Positions 34,340-42,812 of a stretch of DNA of 56,716 bases are shown here, piece by piece; position 1 is the stretch's first letter; each line of letters starts with the position of its first letter. Both the position numbers and the translations under genes were made by a program. Origin of the DNA: MED-G78 sp964546275 (GTDB taxonomy: Bacteria > Pseudomonadota > Gammaproteobacteria > Magnimaribacterales > D2472); assembly GCA_964546275.1 (NCBI GenBank), contig CAZJJG010000007.1, positions 1 to 56,716 on the forward strand, given 5' to 3'. The notes beneath the pieces were generated by a model that was not told the DNA's origin, made no database searches, and saw only the letters and a program-made list of their open reading frames with translations.

Positions 34340-34843
34340 TTTTCTATAGGTCTCTATAGAAAAATTATATTGGTTATCTTCATTCTTTAGAAAGCTTTCT
34401 GAAGAAACCAATTCCCAATTACTAAAATCTATATCTGGATAAAACACATCACCTTCTATTGAGCAATCCACTTTAGTTAAGACTAATTTATTAAACGTGT
34501 TTATTGAGTCTCTAAATAGATATCCGCCTCCAATTATTGCAATTTCATTAGAGATATTATTTTCAATGTTATGAGCTTTAGCAGCCTCCATAGCATCATC
34601 TAAAGTTTTAAAGATACTGACGCCTTCTATCTCAGATAAGGTAGATGAAATTACATAGTTAACTCTATTCGGCAAGGCTCTACCTATCGACTCAAATGTT
34701 TTTCTACCCATGACTATGGTCTTACCAGTGGTGTATTCTTTAAAATGAGCAAGGTCATCTTTAAGATTCCAAGGCAAATCATTATTTACTCCAATCACCT
34801 GATTGTTAGACATGGCGACTACATGAGATATTATAAGAGTCAT
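34334..34843 (-). CDS. folA: Dihydrofolate reductase
   Basis: A 169-residue DHFR that regenerates tetrahydrofolate after ThyA action. Conserved parts: QVIGVNNDLPWNLKDDLAHFK with the catalytic Asp30, TIVMGRKTFESIGRALPNR and AIIGGGYLFRDSI. thyA lies two bases upstream in the same direction, the classic pairing. Confidence 0.95.
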   Translation of the reverse strand: MTLIISHVVAMSNNQVIGVNNDLPWNLKDDLAHFKEYTTGKTIVMGRKTFESIGRALPNRVNYVISSTLSEIEGVSIFKTLDDAMEAAKAHNIENNISNEIAIIGGGYLFRDSINTFNKLVLTKVDCSIEGDVFYPDIDFSNWELVSSESFLKNEDNQYNFSIETYRKL

Positions 34844-34845
34844 TG

Positions 34846-35712
34846 TTATATGGCCATTTTTGCTTTTATAGCAGGATGATGTTCATAGTTTTCTAGAATG
34901 AAATCATCAACACCAAACATGCTAATTTGCTCAATTGAATTTATTTCAGGAAGTTTTAGAGTTGGTAATATTTTTGGTTCCCTGGAGAGCTGTTCACGAA
35001 CTTGATCAATGCTATTTTTATATATATGCGCATCACCGAAGGAATGAATAAATGTACCTGGCTTAAGGCCTGATATTTTTGCAAGAATAGAGGTTAGCAG
35101 AGCGTAGCTTGCTATATTAAAAGGAACACCAAGAAACATATCAGCGCTTCTCTGATACATATGACAACTTAAAGAGTTATCTTTTGTAACATAGTATTGA
35201 GACATAACATGACATGGAGGCAAAGCCATATTATCTAATTCAGCAACATTCCAGGCATTTAGAATATGTCTTCTGCCAAATGGGTTATTTTTAATACCCT
35301 CAAGCAGGATCTTAATTTGATCTAATCCGCCCCAGTCACGCCATTGAACTCCATAAACTGGCCCTAATTTTTTTTCTAACTCGTTATTGATATAGCCTAG
35401 CTCTTTACCTTGATTATCAGCATTATCAGTCCAAATAGTGGAATATTTATCTAATTCAGTTAAGTGCTCTCTACCTTTTCCAAATCTTATTTCTGCAAGC
35501 CTTCTTTCATCATCAGACCCCTCTAAAAACCATAATAATTCTGAAACAACACCTTTCCAAGCTAGTGATTTTGTTGTTACAGCAGGAAAACCATCTTTCA
35601 GATCAAATTTTAACTGATGCCCAAAGGAGGATAGTGTGCCCGTATTGGTTCTGTCTTCTCGCTCCTCACCAAACTCTAATATATGAGAAAGTAATTCTAA
35701 ATATGCCTTCAT
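34846..35712 (-). CDS. thyA: Thymidylate synthase ThyA
   Basis: A 288-residue enzyme methylating dUMP to dTMP with methylene-THF. The N-terminal MKAYLELLSHILEFG, EDRTNTGT, VYGVQWRDWGG, FGRRHILNAWN, the catalytic Cys167 in LPPCHVMSQYYV, and the C-terminal block ending HHPAIKAKMAI are typical. I start at ATG 35712, whose ATGA overlaps the lgt stop; the open frame extends 27 codons further into lgt but that part has no family similarity. Confidence 0.96.
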   Translation of the reverse strand: MKAYLELLSHILEFGEEREDRTNTGTLSSFGHQLKFDLKDGFPAVTTKSLAWKGVVSELLWFLEGSDDERRLAEIRFGKGREHLTELDKYSTIWTDNADNQGKELGYINNELEKKLGPVYGVQWRDWGGLDQIKILLEGIKNNPFGRRHILNAWNVAELDNMALPPCHVMSQYYVTKDNSLSCHMYQRSADMFLGVPFNIASYALLTSILAKISGLKPGTFIHSFGDAHIYKNSIDQVREQLSREPKILPTLKLPEINSIEQISMFGVDDFILENYEHHPAIKAKMAI

Positions 35713-36506
35713 GCTTTTCGTAAAAAATAAGTTAGTAGTAAAAGTCCTGCTAAGATCATTGGTAAACATAGCAATTGACCCATGCTTAACCATTCTAATG
35801 CAACATAACCAATATGTGCATCAGGCTGCCTATAAAATTCGATAAAAAATCTAATTGTTCCGTAAAAAATTAGAAATGCAGCAGAGACCACGCCTGTTAT
35901 TTTTGTATTTTTGTTTATAAAAAATAAGATCATAAATAAAACTATACCTTCAAAAAAGCTTTCATATAATTGTGAAGGGTGCCTTGGAAGCCCAAATGCA
36001 TCTGTAGGAAATATAAATCCCCAATTACCTGAGGTAGGATTTCCATATAGCTCGCCATTAAGAAAATTTCCAATTCTTACTAATCCCAAGCTAATAGGAG
36101 TAGCTAAAGTAACAGCATCAGTTAGCCTAAAAAAACTTATATTAAATTTTTTAGAAAAAATAAATACACTGATAGCAACACCAGCAAGACCTCCATGAAA
36201 ACTCAAACCACCTTGCCATATATAAAACAGTGAAAGAGGATCATTTAAAAGCTGATCAGTGCCATAAAAAAACATATAACCAACTCTTCCACCTATCATG
36301 GCTCCAAATATCAGGCCATATAAAAAGACTAAATCATTGATTTGATCTGTTGATAAACCTAATTCTTTTGGAATAGCATGGGTTTTTAAAAACAAGTACA
36401 TAAAGTAGGTCGATAATATCCACGTCACAGCATAATATTGAATATTTAACGGCCCCCAAGAGATTAAACTTGGATTATTAAAGAAACTTGATAATTCAAT
36501 AATCAT
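35709..36506 (-). CDS. lgt: Prolipoprotein diacylglyceryl transferase Lgt
   Basis: A 265-residue inner-membrane enzyme with about seven membrane segments that attaches diacylglycerol to the lipobox Cys of prolipoproteins. GGRVGYMFFYG, WQGGLSFHGGLAGV, the signature VRIGNFLNGELYGNPTSGNWGFIFP and PRHPSQLYESFFEG are present. At least four lipoproteins in this window (the TRAP binding protein, the e(P4) phosphatase, the M2 peptidase and the PNGase F-like protein) would be its substrates. It overlaps both neighbours by ATGA. Confidence 0.95.
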   Translation of the reverse strand: MIIELSSFFNNPSLISWGPLNIQYYAVTWILSTYFMYLFLKTHAIPKELGLSTDQINDLVFLYGLIFGAMIGGRVGYMFFYGTDQLLNDPLSLFYIWQGGLSFHGGLAGVAISVFIFSKKFNISFFRLTDAVTLATPISLGLVRIGNFLNGELYGNPTSGNWGFIFPTDAFGLPRHPSQLYESFFEGIVLFMILFFINKNTKITGVVSAAFLIFYGTIRFFIEFYRQPDAHIGYVALEWLSMGQLLCLPMILAGLLLLTYFLRKA

Positions 36507-37294
36507 ATCGCTAGCATATACAAAGCACTTACTATTAGGAATAAAGAAAATAGAATTTTTAAAATTAAATCACTGAGCTTATGTGCAATGTTTACTCCTA
36601 AGCTAGCAGAAAAAACACTGGTAGCACTTATACCGATGACTGCTGGTAGATATATATATCCATATGACATTGCTGGCAGACTCTCAAGATTCCATCCTAT
36701 TAACAAATAGCCAATAGAGCCAAATAAAGCTATAGGAACTCCGCATGCTGCAGAAGTGCCAATACTCATTTTCATTTCATAGCCTAAATATCTAAGATAA
36801 GGCACTGAAAAACTACCACCACCTATCCCCATTATTGATGACATCATTCCAATACCAGAGCCTGAAAAAACTGATAGAAGCAGGTTATGAGATCTAGTGG
36901 TTTTTTTTATCTCAAGGCTGAAGATTAATTGTATGGCGAGACCTAATAAAAATATCCCTAAAATATATCTCAATATAACTCCTGAAAGATTGCCTGCAAT
37001 CAAAGCGCCCAATAACGCGCCAATGGTTATACCTGCACACAAGGGATAAAAAGCTTCCCAAACAAGACTGTGTTTTTTATTATGAGCATATGCTGATGCT
37101 ATTCCTGTAAAAAATATACTAGCAAGTGAAGAACCTATAGCTAGATGCATAATAATTGCTTCGTTAAAACCAAGATACATAAAAGTAGCCACAAGAGCAG
37201 GAACAATAATTATTCCTCCTCCAATGCCAAATAATCCAGCCAAGAGCCCAGCAAAAATACCTACTAATAGAAAAATGAGAATCTCTAAACCCAT
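36503..37294 (-). CDS. TauE/SafE-family sulfite/sulfonate exporter-like membrane protein
   Basis: A 263-residue protein with eight hydrophobic segments and the duplicated family motif: GLLAGLFGIGGGIIIVPAL near the N-terminus and SSIMGIGGGSFSVPYLRYLG in the middle. Members move sulfite, sulfoacetate or other organosulfur anions; the substrate here is unknown. A TauE/SafE gene between rppH and lgt is a common gammaproteobacterial arrangement. It abuts rppH with no gap. Confidence 0.9.
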   Translation of the reverse strand: MGLEILIFLLVGIFAGLLAGLFGIGGGIIIVPALVATFMYLGFNEAIIMHLAIGSSLASIFFTGIASAYAHNKKHSLVWEAFYPLCAGITIGALLGALIAGNLSGVILRYILGIFLLGLAIQLIFSLEIKKTTRSHNLLLSVFSGSGIGMMSSIMGIGGGSFSVPYLRYLGYEMKMSIGTSAACGVPIALFGSIGYLLIGWNLESLPAMSYGYIYLPAVIGISATSVFSASLGVNIAHKLSDLILKILFSLFLIVSALYMLAI

Positions 37295-37777
37295 CTACAC
37301 AAATCTCTTGATATAGGGATCACAAAATTCTAAAAGAACGTCTCTGTAAACCTCTTTTTTAAAACCAATGATAGCTTGAAGCGGGTGCCAGTATGAACTC
37401 CATACATAGTCATCAAACTCTGGATTTAGATCTTTTGTAAAATCGATTTCAACTTCTTGAATTAATTCAAACATGAACCATTTTTGTTTCTGACCTATAA
37501 ACTTATTTCTAAAAAAACTTTTTTGTATACTAGCTTCTGGCAGATCATATTTATGCCAATCTTTGGAAATAGCTAAAGTTTTGACACTATCCTTATTAAT
37601 TCCAACTTCTTCATATAACTCTCTATAAGCAGCACTTTCAGGCTCTTCTCCTGAATCTATCCCTCCTTGAGGAAATTGCCAATTATTAGATTGTTTTCTT
37701 TTGCAAAGTAATAATTTACCTTTATGATTAACCACTATTACACCAACGTTTAATCTGTATCCTGGATCTTTAATCAT
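37295..37777 (-). CDS. rppH: RNA pyrophosphohydrolase RppH
   Basis: A 160-residue Nudix hydrolase that converts 5'-triphosphate mRNA ends to monophosphate and so triggers RNase E decay. The Nudix box GGIDSGEEPESAAYRELYEEVGI runs over residues 38-60; GYRLNVGVIVVN, NNWQFPQGG and KWFMFEL match RppH specifically. The start is 18 bases from the divergent HAD gene. A minus-strand TATAAT (37794-37789) ends 11 bases before the ATG. Confidence 0.95.
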   Translation of the reverse strand: MIKDPGYRLNVGVIVVNHKGKLLLCKRKQSNNWQFPQGGIDSGEEPESAAYRELYEEVGINKDSVKTLAISKDWHKYDLPEASIQKSFFRNKFIGQKQKWFMFELIQEVEIDFTKDLNPEFDDYVWSSYWHPLQAIIGFKKEVYRDVLLEFCDPYIKRFV

Positions 37778-37795
37778 AAAAAGGCTGAATTATAT

Positions 37796-38464
37796 ATGAG
37801 TGATAAATTAATAATATTCGACTTAGATAATACCATTCTTAATGGAGATTCTGACTATTCATGGATTAAATTTATGATTGATTCTGGCCAAGTTGACCAT
37901 GATGAATATACTCAAAAAAATGAATATTTTTATAATCAATATTATGAAGGAAAATTAGATTATGACGAATGGGCAGAATTTGCACTCTCTACTTTTAAAG
38001 GTAAAACACCTGATCAACTTGAAAGTCTCTTAAAAGATTTTCTTAACTCTGTAATTGAGCCAATAATAAATATATACGCATTAAGGCTTCTGCATGAGCA
38101 CTCTCATGATAATGATTTTATGTTGTTAGCTTCAGCTACCAATTCTGTACTCGTAAACCCTATTGCAGAGCGACTTGGATTTAAGCATGTTGTTGCAACT
38201 GATGTAGAGATTATTGATGGAGTTTATACAGGAAGAATGGACGGAGAATCTGCTTTGGGAGAAGGCAAGCTAGTTAAAGTTAAAAAATGGATGGATTCAA
38301 ATGGCTTTACAAGTTTTGAGAACACAACTTTTTACTCAGATTCAATAAACGATTTGCCTTTATTGCTAGAAGTTTCGAATCCTATAGCTGTTAACCCCGA
38401 TGAGCAATTACGGGCAACTTGCTGGGAAGCTGATTGGGAAATTATAGAACTTCCAATCCATTAA
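37796..38464 (+). CDS. HAD-IB family phosphatase (SerB-like; possible histidinol-phosphatase)
   Basis: A 222-residue HAD-superfamily subclass IB hydrolase with the nucleophile motif IFDLDNTIL (Asp9, Asp11), ASATNSVLVNPIAERLGF (motif II Ser/Thr region), the C-terminal Lys region GEGKLVKVKKW and YSDSINDLPLL. In Pseudomonas a similar gene beside rppH has been reported to be a histidinol-phosphate phosphatase; that this one is the same is inference. Serine phosphatase activity is an alternative. Its stop shares TTAA with gcvP. Confidence 0.83.
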   Translation: MSDKLIIFDLDNTILNGDSDYSWIKFMIDSGQVDHDEYTQKNEYFYNQYYEGKLDYDEWAEFALSTFKGKTPDQLESLLKDFLNSVIEPIINIYALRLLHEHSHDNDFMLLASATNSVLVNPIAERLGFKHVVATDVEIIDGVYTGRMDGESALGEGKLVKVKKWMDSNGFTSFENTTFYSDSINDLPLLLEVSNPIAVNPDEQLRATCWEADWEIIELPIH

Positions 38465-41313
38465 AAGTCTTCCATAGACGGGCAGCTACAAATCAGATTT
38501 CTGTCTCCATGCGTATTATCAATTCTTCCAACTGGAGGCCAAAATTTATTTTGTTTTATCTCATCAATAGGGTAAGCAGCTCTTGATCTATTGTAGGCAT
38601 GTGACCACTCATCTTTAGATACTTCCTCTGCAGTATGAGGAGCATTTTTTAACATATTATCAATTTTATCTAAATCGCCATTTTCAATGTCTAAGATCTC
38701 TTTTTTAATACTTATCATCGCATCACAAAACCGATCAATCTCAGATCTTGACTCACTTTCTGTTGGCTCAATCATTAAGGTTCCAGCAACAGGCCAAGAC
38801 ATAGTTGGTGCATGGAAACCGTAGTCAATTAATCTCTTAGCAATATCTTCTACATCTATACCTGCCGAATCTTTAAAGGGCCTGACATCAATAATACATT
38901 CATGCGCAACAAGGCCACTATCGCCTTTATATAAAACCTTGTAATCATCTTTTAATTTATGCGCTATATAATTGGCATTTAGGATCGCAATTTCAGTTGC
39001 TCTTCTTAGACCCTTTGAACCCATCATTTTTATATACATCCAGCTTATAGGTAAGATGCTTGCACTGCCCCAGTCAGAGCCAGAAACTGGACCAACATTG
39101 TTATCTTGATTCTCATGAGAACCAGGGACAAAGTCTTTTAATTTATCTACTACTCCAATAGGACCAACTCCTGGGCCGCCACCTCCATGAGGTATGCAGA
39201 ATGTTTTATGAAGATTTAAATGCGATACATCTCCACCAAATTCTCCTGGATAACAAACTCCGACCATGGCATTTAAGTTAGCTCCGTCTATATAGACTAA
39301 GGCACCAGCATTATGAACAATTTCACAAACCTCAGTTACTGATGATTCAAATACTCCATGAGTTGAAGGGTATGTAATCATAATAGCTGCCACTTTAGAT
39401 TTATGATTTTCTAGTTTTTCTTTTAGATCAGTGATGGAAATATTTCCATTATCATCACACTCAATTGGAACCACTTGCATGCCAACCATTTGAGCTGAAG
39501 CTGGATTCGTGCCATGCGCAGATCTTGGTATTAAACAAATATTTCTATCATCATTACCATTTTTTTTATGATAAGCATTAATAGCTAACAACCCTGCATA
39601 CTCACCTTGTGAACCTGCATTAGGCTGAAGCGAAATCGCTGAATATCCTGTAATAGAAACTAGCATATCTTCAAGCTCACCAATTAACTGCATATAGCCA
39701 TTTACTTGATCAATAGGCACAAGAGGATGAATAGAGGAGAACTCAGGCCAGCTAACCGGCATCATTTCTGATGCTGAGTTTAGTTTCATGGTGCACGATC
39801 CAAGCGGTATCATTGATTTATCAAGCGCAATGTCTTTATTGCAAAGTCTTTTGATGTATCTCATTAACTCAGTTTCAGTTTGATAATTTTTAAAAACTTG
39901 ATGAGTTAGATAAGGTGATGATCTTTCTAGGCCTTCTGGAATAGAAGAGGCTGATGTTTCTAGATTTAGATCTGTTATCTCATTATTAAAAATACTTATT
40001 ATTTGCTGTAAATCATTCTCACAAACCGACTCATCTAAAGAGATGCCAATTGAGGAGTCATCAATCTCTCTTAAATTAATTTTCTTAGCAATAGCTTTAT
40101 CTAAAAAGTGCTGAGTTTTTTCATTTGAGATTATTACAAATGTATCAAAGACATTTGATGATTTAATTTTTAAACCGTTTTTTTGAAGAACTGTAATTAA
40201 GCTTTTTGTTTGATTATTAATTTTCTTAGCAATAGCTCTTAATCCTGAAGCGCCATGATATACAGCATAAAATCCTGCAATTATTGCCAATAGCGCCTGT
40301 GCAGTACATATATTGCTTGTAGCCTTCTCTCTTCTTATGTGCTGCTCTCTTGTTTGGAGTGCAAGCCGATAGGCAGTATTTCCATGTGTGTCTATAGAAG
40401 CTCCTACAATTCTTCCAGGTAAAGATCTTTTATGAGATTCTTTTGTTGCCATAAAAGCAGCATGAGGTCCTCCAAAACCCATTGGGACCCCAAATCTTTG
40501 TGATGAACCTATAACAATATCTGCATCAAATTCACCAGGAGATTTCAATAAAGTTAACGCAAGCAGATCTGCTGCAAATATAGCCAAAGCATTCTTACTA
40601 TGCGCCGACTTAACCACATCTGAGAAATCATTAATAACGCCATCAGCACTTGGGTATTGAACCAATACTCCAAAAAAGTCTTCATCCAGCGCAGCTTTTA
40701 CATTTGTGACCTTAATCTCTATTCCAAGGGGCTTAGCTCTTGTTTTAATAACATTTATAGTTTGAGGAAAACACTGCTCATCCACTAAAAAAACAGCTGA
40801 CTTTGATTTGCTTAATCTTTTTGCAAGAGTCATAGCTTCTGCTGCAGCAGTTGACTCATCTAGCAAGGAAGCATTTGCAATCTCCATACCGGTTAAATCA
40901 ACAATCATTGTTTGATAGTTTATCAATGCCTCTAATCTTCCCTGAGCAATCTCAGGCTGATATGGAGTATAAGATGTGTACCAACCAGGATTCTCAAAGA
41001 CGTTTCTGAGAATTGGAGGCGGTGTGATGGTGTTATAAAAGCCTTGACCTATATATGTTTTAAAAATGTCATTCTTCTTACCAACTTCATTTATGTACTT
41101 TAACGCCTCATTTTCAGACATTTCTTCGTCAAGGTTTAAGGCTCTATCGTTATAAATATTATTAGGAACAATAGACTGAATAAATTCATCCATAGATGAA
41201 AATCCAATATCTTTTAGCATTTCTTTAGATGCATCAACAGATACACCAATATGCCTTCTTGAAAAAGAATTTAATTCAGAAATTCCTGAATCTTGTTTAT
41301 TTTTGTAGAGCAT
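38461..41313 (-). CDS. gcvP: Glycine dehydrogenase (decarboxylating), P protein
   Basis: A 950-residue full-length P protein of the glycine cleavage system; it decarboxylates glycine on PLP and passes aminomethyl to lipoyl-GcvH. The fused two-part form is present. The PLP lysine lies in NLHKTFCIPHGGGGPG in the C-terminal part; FIGQGFYNTITPPPILRNVFENPGWYTSYTPYQPEIAQGRLEALINYQT in the N-terminal part is diagnostic. It is separated from gcvH by 48 bases, where a minus-strand TATAAT (41331-41326) lies 12 bases before the ATG. Confidence 0.97.
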   Translation of the reverse strand: MLYKNKQDSGISELNSFSRRHIGVSVDASKEMLKDIGFSSMDEFIQSIVPNNIYNDRALNLDEEMSENEALKYINEVGKKNDIFKTYIGQGFYNTITPPPILRNVFENPGWYTSYTPYQPEIAQGRLEALINYQTMIVDLTGMEIANASLLDESTAAAEAMTLAKRLSKSKSAVFLVDEQCFPQTINVIKTRAKPLGIEIKVTNVKAALDEDFFGVLVQYPSADGVINDFSDVVKSAHSKNALAIFAADLLALTLLKSPGEFDADIVIGSSQRFGVPMGFGGPHAAFMATKESHKRSLPGRIVGASIDTHGNTAYRLALQTREQHIRREKATSNICTAQALLAIIAGFYAVYHGASGLRAIAKKINNQTKSLITVLQKNGLKIKSSNVFDTFVIISNEKTQHFLDKAIAKKINLREIDDSSIGISLDESVCENDLQQIISIFNNEITDLNLETSASSIPEGLERSSPYLTHQVFKNYQTETELMRYIKRLCNKDIALDKSMIPLGSCTMKLNSASEMMPVSWPEFSSIHPLVPIDQVNGYMQLIGELEDMLVSITGYSAISLQPNAGSQGEYAGLLAINAYHKKNGNDDRNICLIPRSAHGTNPASAQMVGMQVVPIECDDNGNISITDLKEKLENHKSKVAAIMITYPSTHGVFESSVTEVCEIVHNAGALVYIDGANLNAMVGVCYPGEFGGDVSHLNLHKTFCIPHGGGGPGVGPIGVVDKLKDFVPGSHENQDNNVGPVSGSDWGSASILPISWMYIKMMGSKGLRRATEIAILNANYIAHKLKDDYKVLYKGDSGLVAHECIIDVRPFKDSAGIDVEDIAKRLIDYGFHAPTMSWPVAGTLMIEPTESESRSEIDRFCDAMISIKKEILDIENGDLDKIDNMLKNAPHTAEEVSKDEWSHAYNRSRAAYPIDEIKQNKFWPPVGRIDNTHGDRNLICSCPSMEDF

Positions 41314-41361
41314 TAAAAAGTTTTAATTATAAAAAAATTGGCGTTTAAAAAATGTAATATT

Positions 41362-41748
41362 TTATTCTTCGCAAACCTCGCCATATTCATCTGGCGATAG
41401 TAATTCGTCTAACTCATTCATATCGTCTGGTTGAATTTTATAAAACCAACCATCAGAGTAAGGAGATTCATTTATAGTTTCCGGAGTATCAAGCAGCAAC
41501 TCATTTACTTCAATTACCTCTCCTGATATTGGGGAGTATACATCTGAAGCAGCTTTTACCGACTCAACAATAGCAACTTCATCTTCAGAGCTGATCTGAG
41601 AACCTATATCAGGCAATTCAACAAAAACTATATCACCTAGTAAATCTTGAGCATGATCAGAAATTCCAACTGTCACAGTGCCATCTTCTTCAACTCTGAC
41701 CCATTCATGAGATGTTCTAAATTTTAAGTCGCCTGGTATTTCTTTCAT
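41362..41748 (-). CDS. gcvH: Glycine cleavage system H protein
   Basis: A 128-residue lipoyl carrier protein. The lipoylated lysine is Lys65 in IVESVKAASDVYSP; HEWVRVEEDGTVTVGISDHAQDLLGDIVFVELP precedes it. It shuttles the aminomethyl group from GcvP to GcvT. LipB and LipA, encoded at 5807-7386, would build its cofactor. Its ATG overlaps the gcvT stop (ATGA). Confidence 0.97.
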   Translation of the reverse strand: MKEIPGDLKFRTSHEWVRVEEDGTVTVGISDHAQDLLGDIVFVELPDIGSQISSEDEVAIVESVKAASDVYSPISGEVIEVNELLLDTPETINESPYSDGWFYKIQPDDMNELDELLSPDEYGEVCEE

Positions 41749-42812
41749 ATGATCATTTTACCTTTTCTTATAAAAGGGGGCGATACTATTTCAACATTAA
41801 ATTGCTTATTTCTTATTTCTACAGAGCCCATTCCAGCATGACCCTTATCAATTCTTGCAAAACCAATACTAAAACCAAATGAAGGAGAAAAAGTACCACT
41901 TAAGATTTCTCCCTTACCGGCAGAATGCTTAATAACTTGATGTGATCTAAGTATTCCTTTTTCTTTTAAGATTACTCCTTTGAGTTGTTGAGATGAATCT
42001 TTATCTATTTTCATTAATGCAGATTTTCCAATAAAGTTTCTCTCCGGATCACTTAAGTCTATGGTCCATGATAAATTTGATTCATAAGGATGATTGTCTA
42101 TATTCATATCAGTGCCATAGAGGTTCAGGCCTGCTTCTAATCTCAATGTATCTCTTGCTCCTAGGCCAATAGGAGAAGCTCCAGCATTTATTAACTGATT
42201 CCAAAATGTACCCACTTTATTATTATCAAGGACAATTTCAAAACCCTCTTCCCCGGTATAGCCAGTTTTAGCTATCATCATTGAATCAACCACCGCAACA
42301 TCAAAGTCAGAAAATTTTTGTAAATCCTCTAACCCAATAGCTGTAAGAGCATTTAGGGAATCAGGACCTTGAACTGCAATAATAGAAAGATTATCCATGA
42401 AGTTTATTTGCACATCATAAGAAGCAGATTGCTTAACAAACCAGTCATGATTTTGAGCGTAAGTAGCACAATTTGAAATTATTCTATAGTGGCTTCCTAG
42501 GTTGTAGACAATTAAATCATCCAAGATACCACCAGCTTCATTTAACAAAGGGCTATAAAGAGCTCTACCTGGAGAGATAATTTTTTGAACATCATTAGGC
42601 AGTAGCATTTTTAAAAATATTTCTTGCTCAGAACCAGATAAATCAAAGACTGACATATGAGAGACATCAAAGATACCCACACTTGATCTGACTACTTTGT
42701 GTTCATTTATCTGTGAGCCATAATTTATTGGCATACTCCAACCGCCAAAATCAACCATTTTAGCCCCATGATCAATATGATTTTGATACAAAGTAGTTTT
42801 ATTCATTAGCAT
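41745..42812 (-). CDS. gcvT: Glycine cleavage system T protein (aminomethyltransferase)
   Basis: A 355-residue folate-binding enzyme that releases ammonia and forms 5,10-methylene-THF from the GcvH-bound aminomethyl group. KMVDFGGWSMPINYGSQINEH, IFDVSHMS, YSPLLNEAGGILDDL, AKTGYTGEEGFEI, GLGARDTLRLEAGLNLYG are the conserved blocks. Two close ATGs (42812 and 42806) are possible; both overlap the end of the upstream permease gene, so there is no room for a glycine riboswitch in front of it. Confidence 0.96.
   Translation of the reverse strand: MLMNKTTLYQNHIDHGAKMVDFGGWSMPINYGSQINEHKVVRSSVGIFDVSHMSVFDLSGSEQEIFLKMLLPNDVQKIISPGRALYSPLLNEAGGILDDLIVYNLGSHYRIISNCATYAQNHDWFVKQSASYDVQINFMDNLSIIAVQGPDSLNALTAIGLEDLQKFSDFDVAVVDSMMIAKTGYTGEEGFEIVLDNNKVGTFWNQLINAGASPIGLGARDTLRLEAGLNLYGTDMNIDNHPYESNLSWTIDLSDPERNFIGKSALMKIDKDSSQQLKGVILKEKGILRSHQVIKHSAGKGEILSGTFSPSFGFSIGFARIDKGHAGMGSVEIRNKQFNVEIVSPPFIRKGKMII

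Noticed and set aside
35713..35793. N-terminal extension of ThyA
   Set aside because: The extra 27 codons lie inside lgt and have no similarity to thymidylate synthases; the ATGA junction at 35712 is the natural start.
41314..41361. Glycine riboswitch in the gcvH-gcvP gap
   Set aside because: 48 AT-rich bases are too few for an aptamer and show no conserved glycine-aptamer core.
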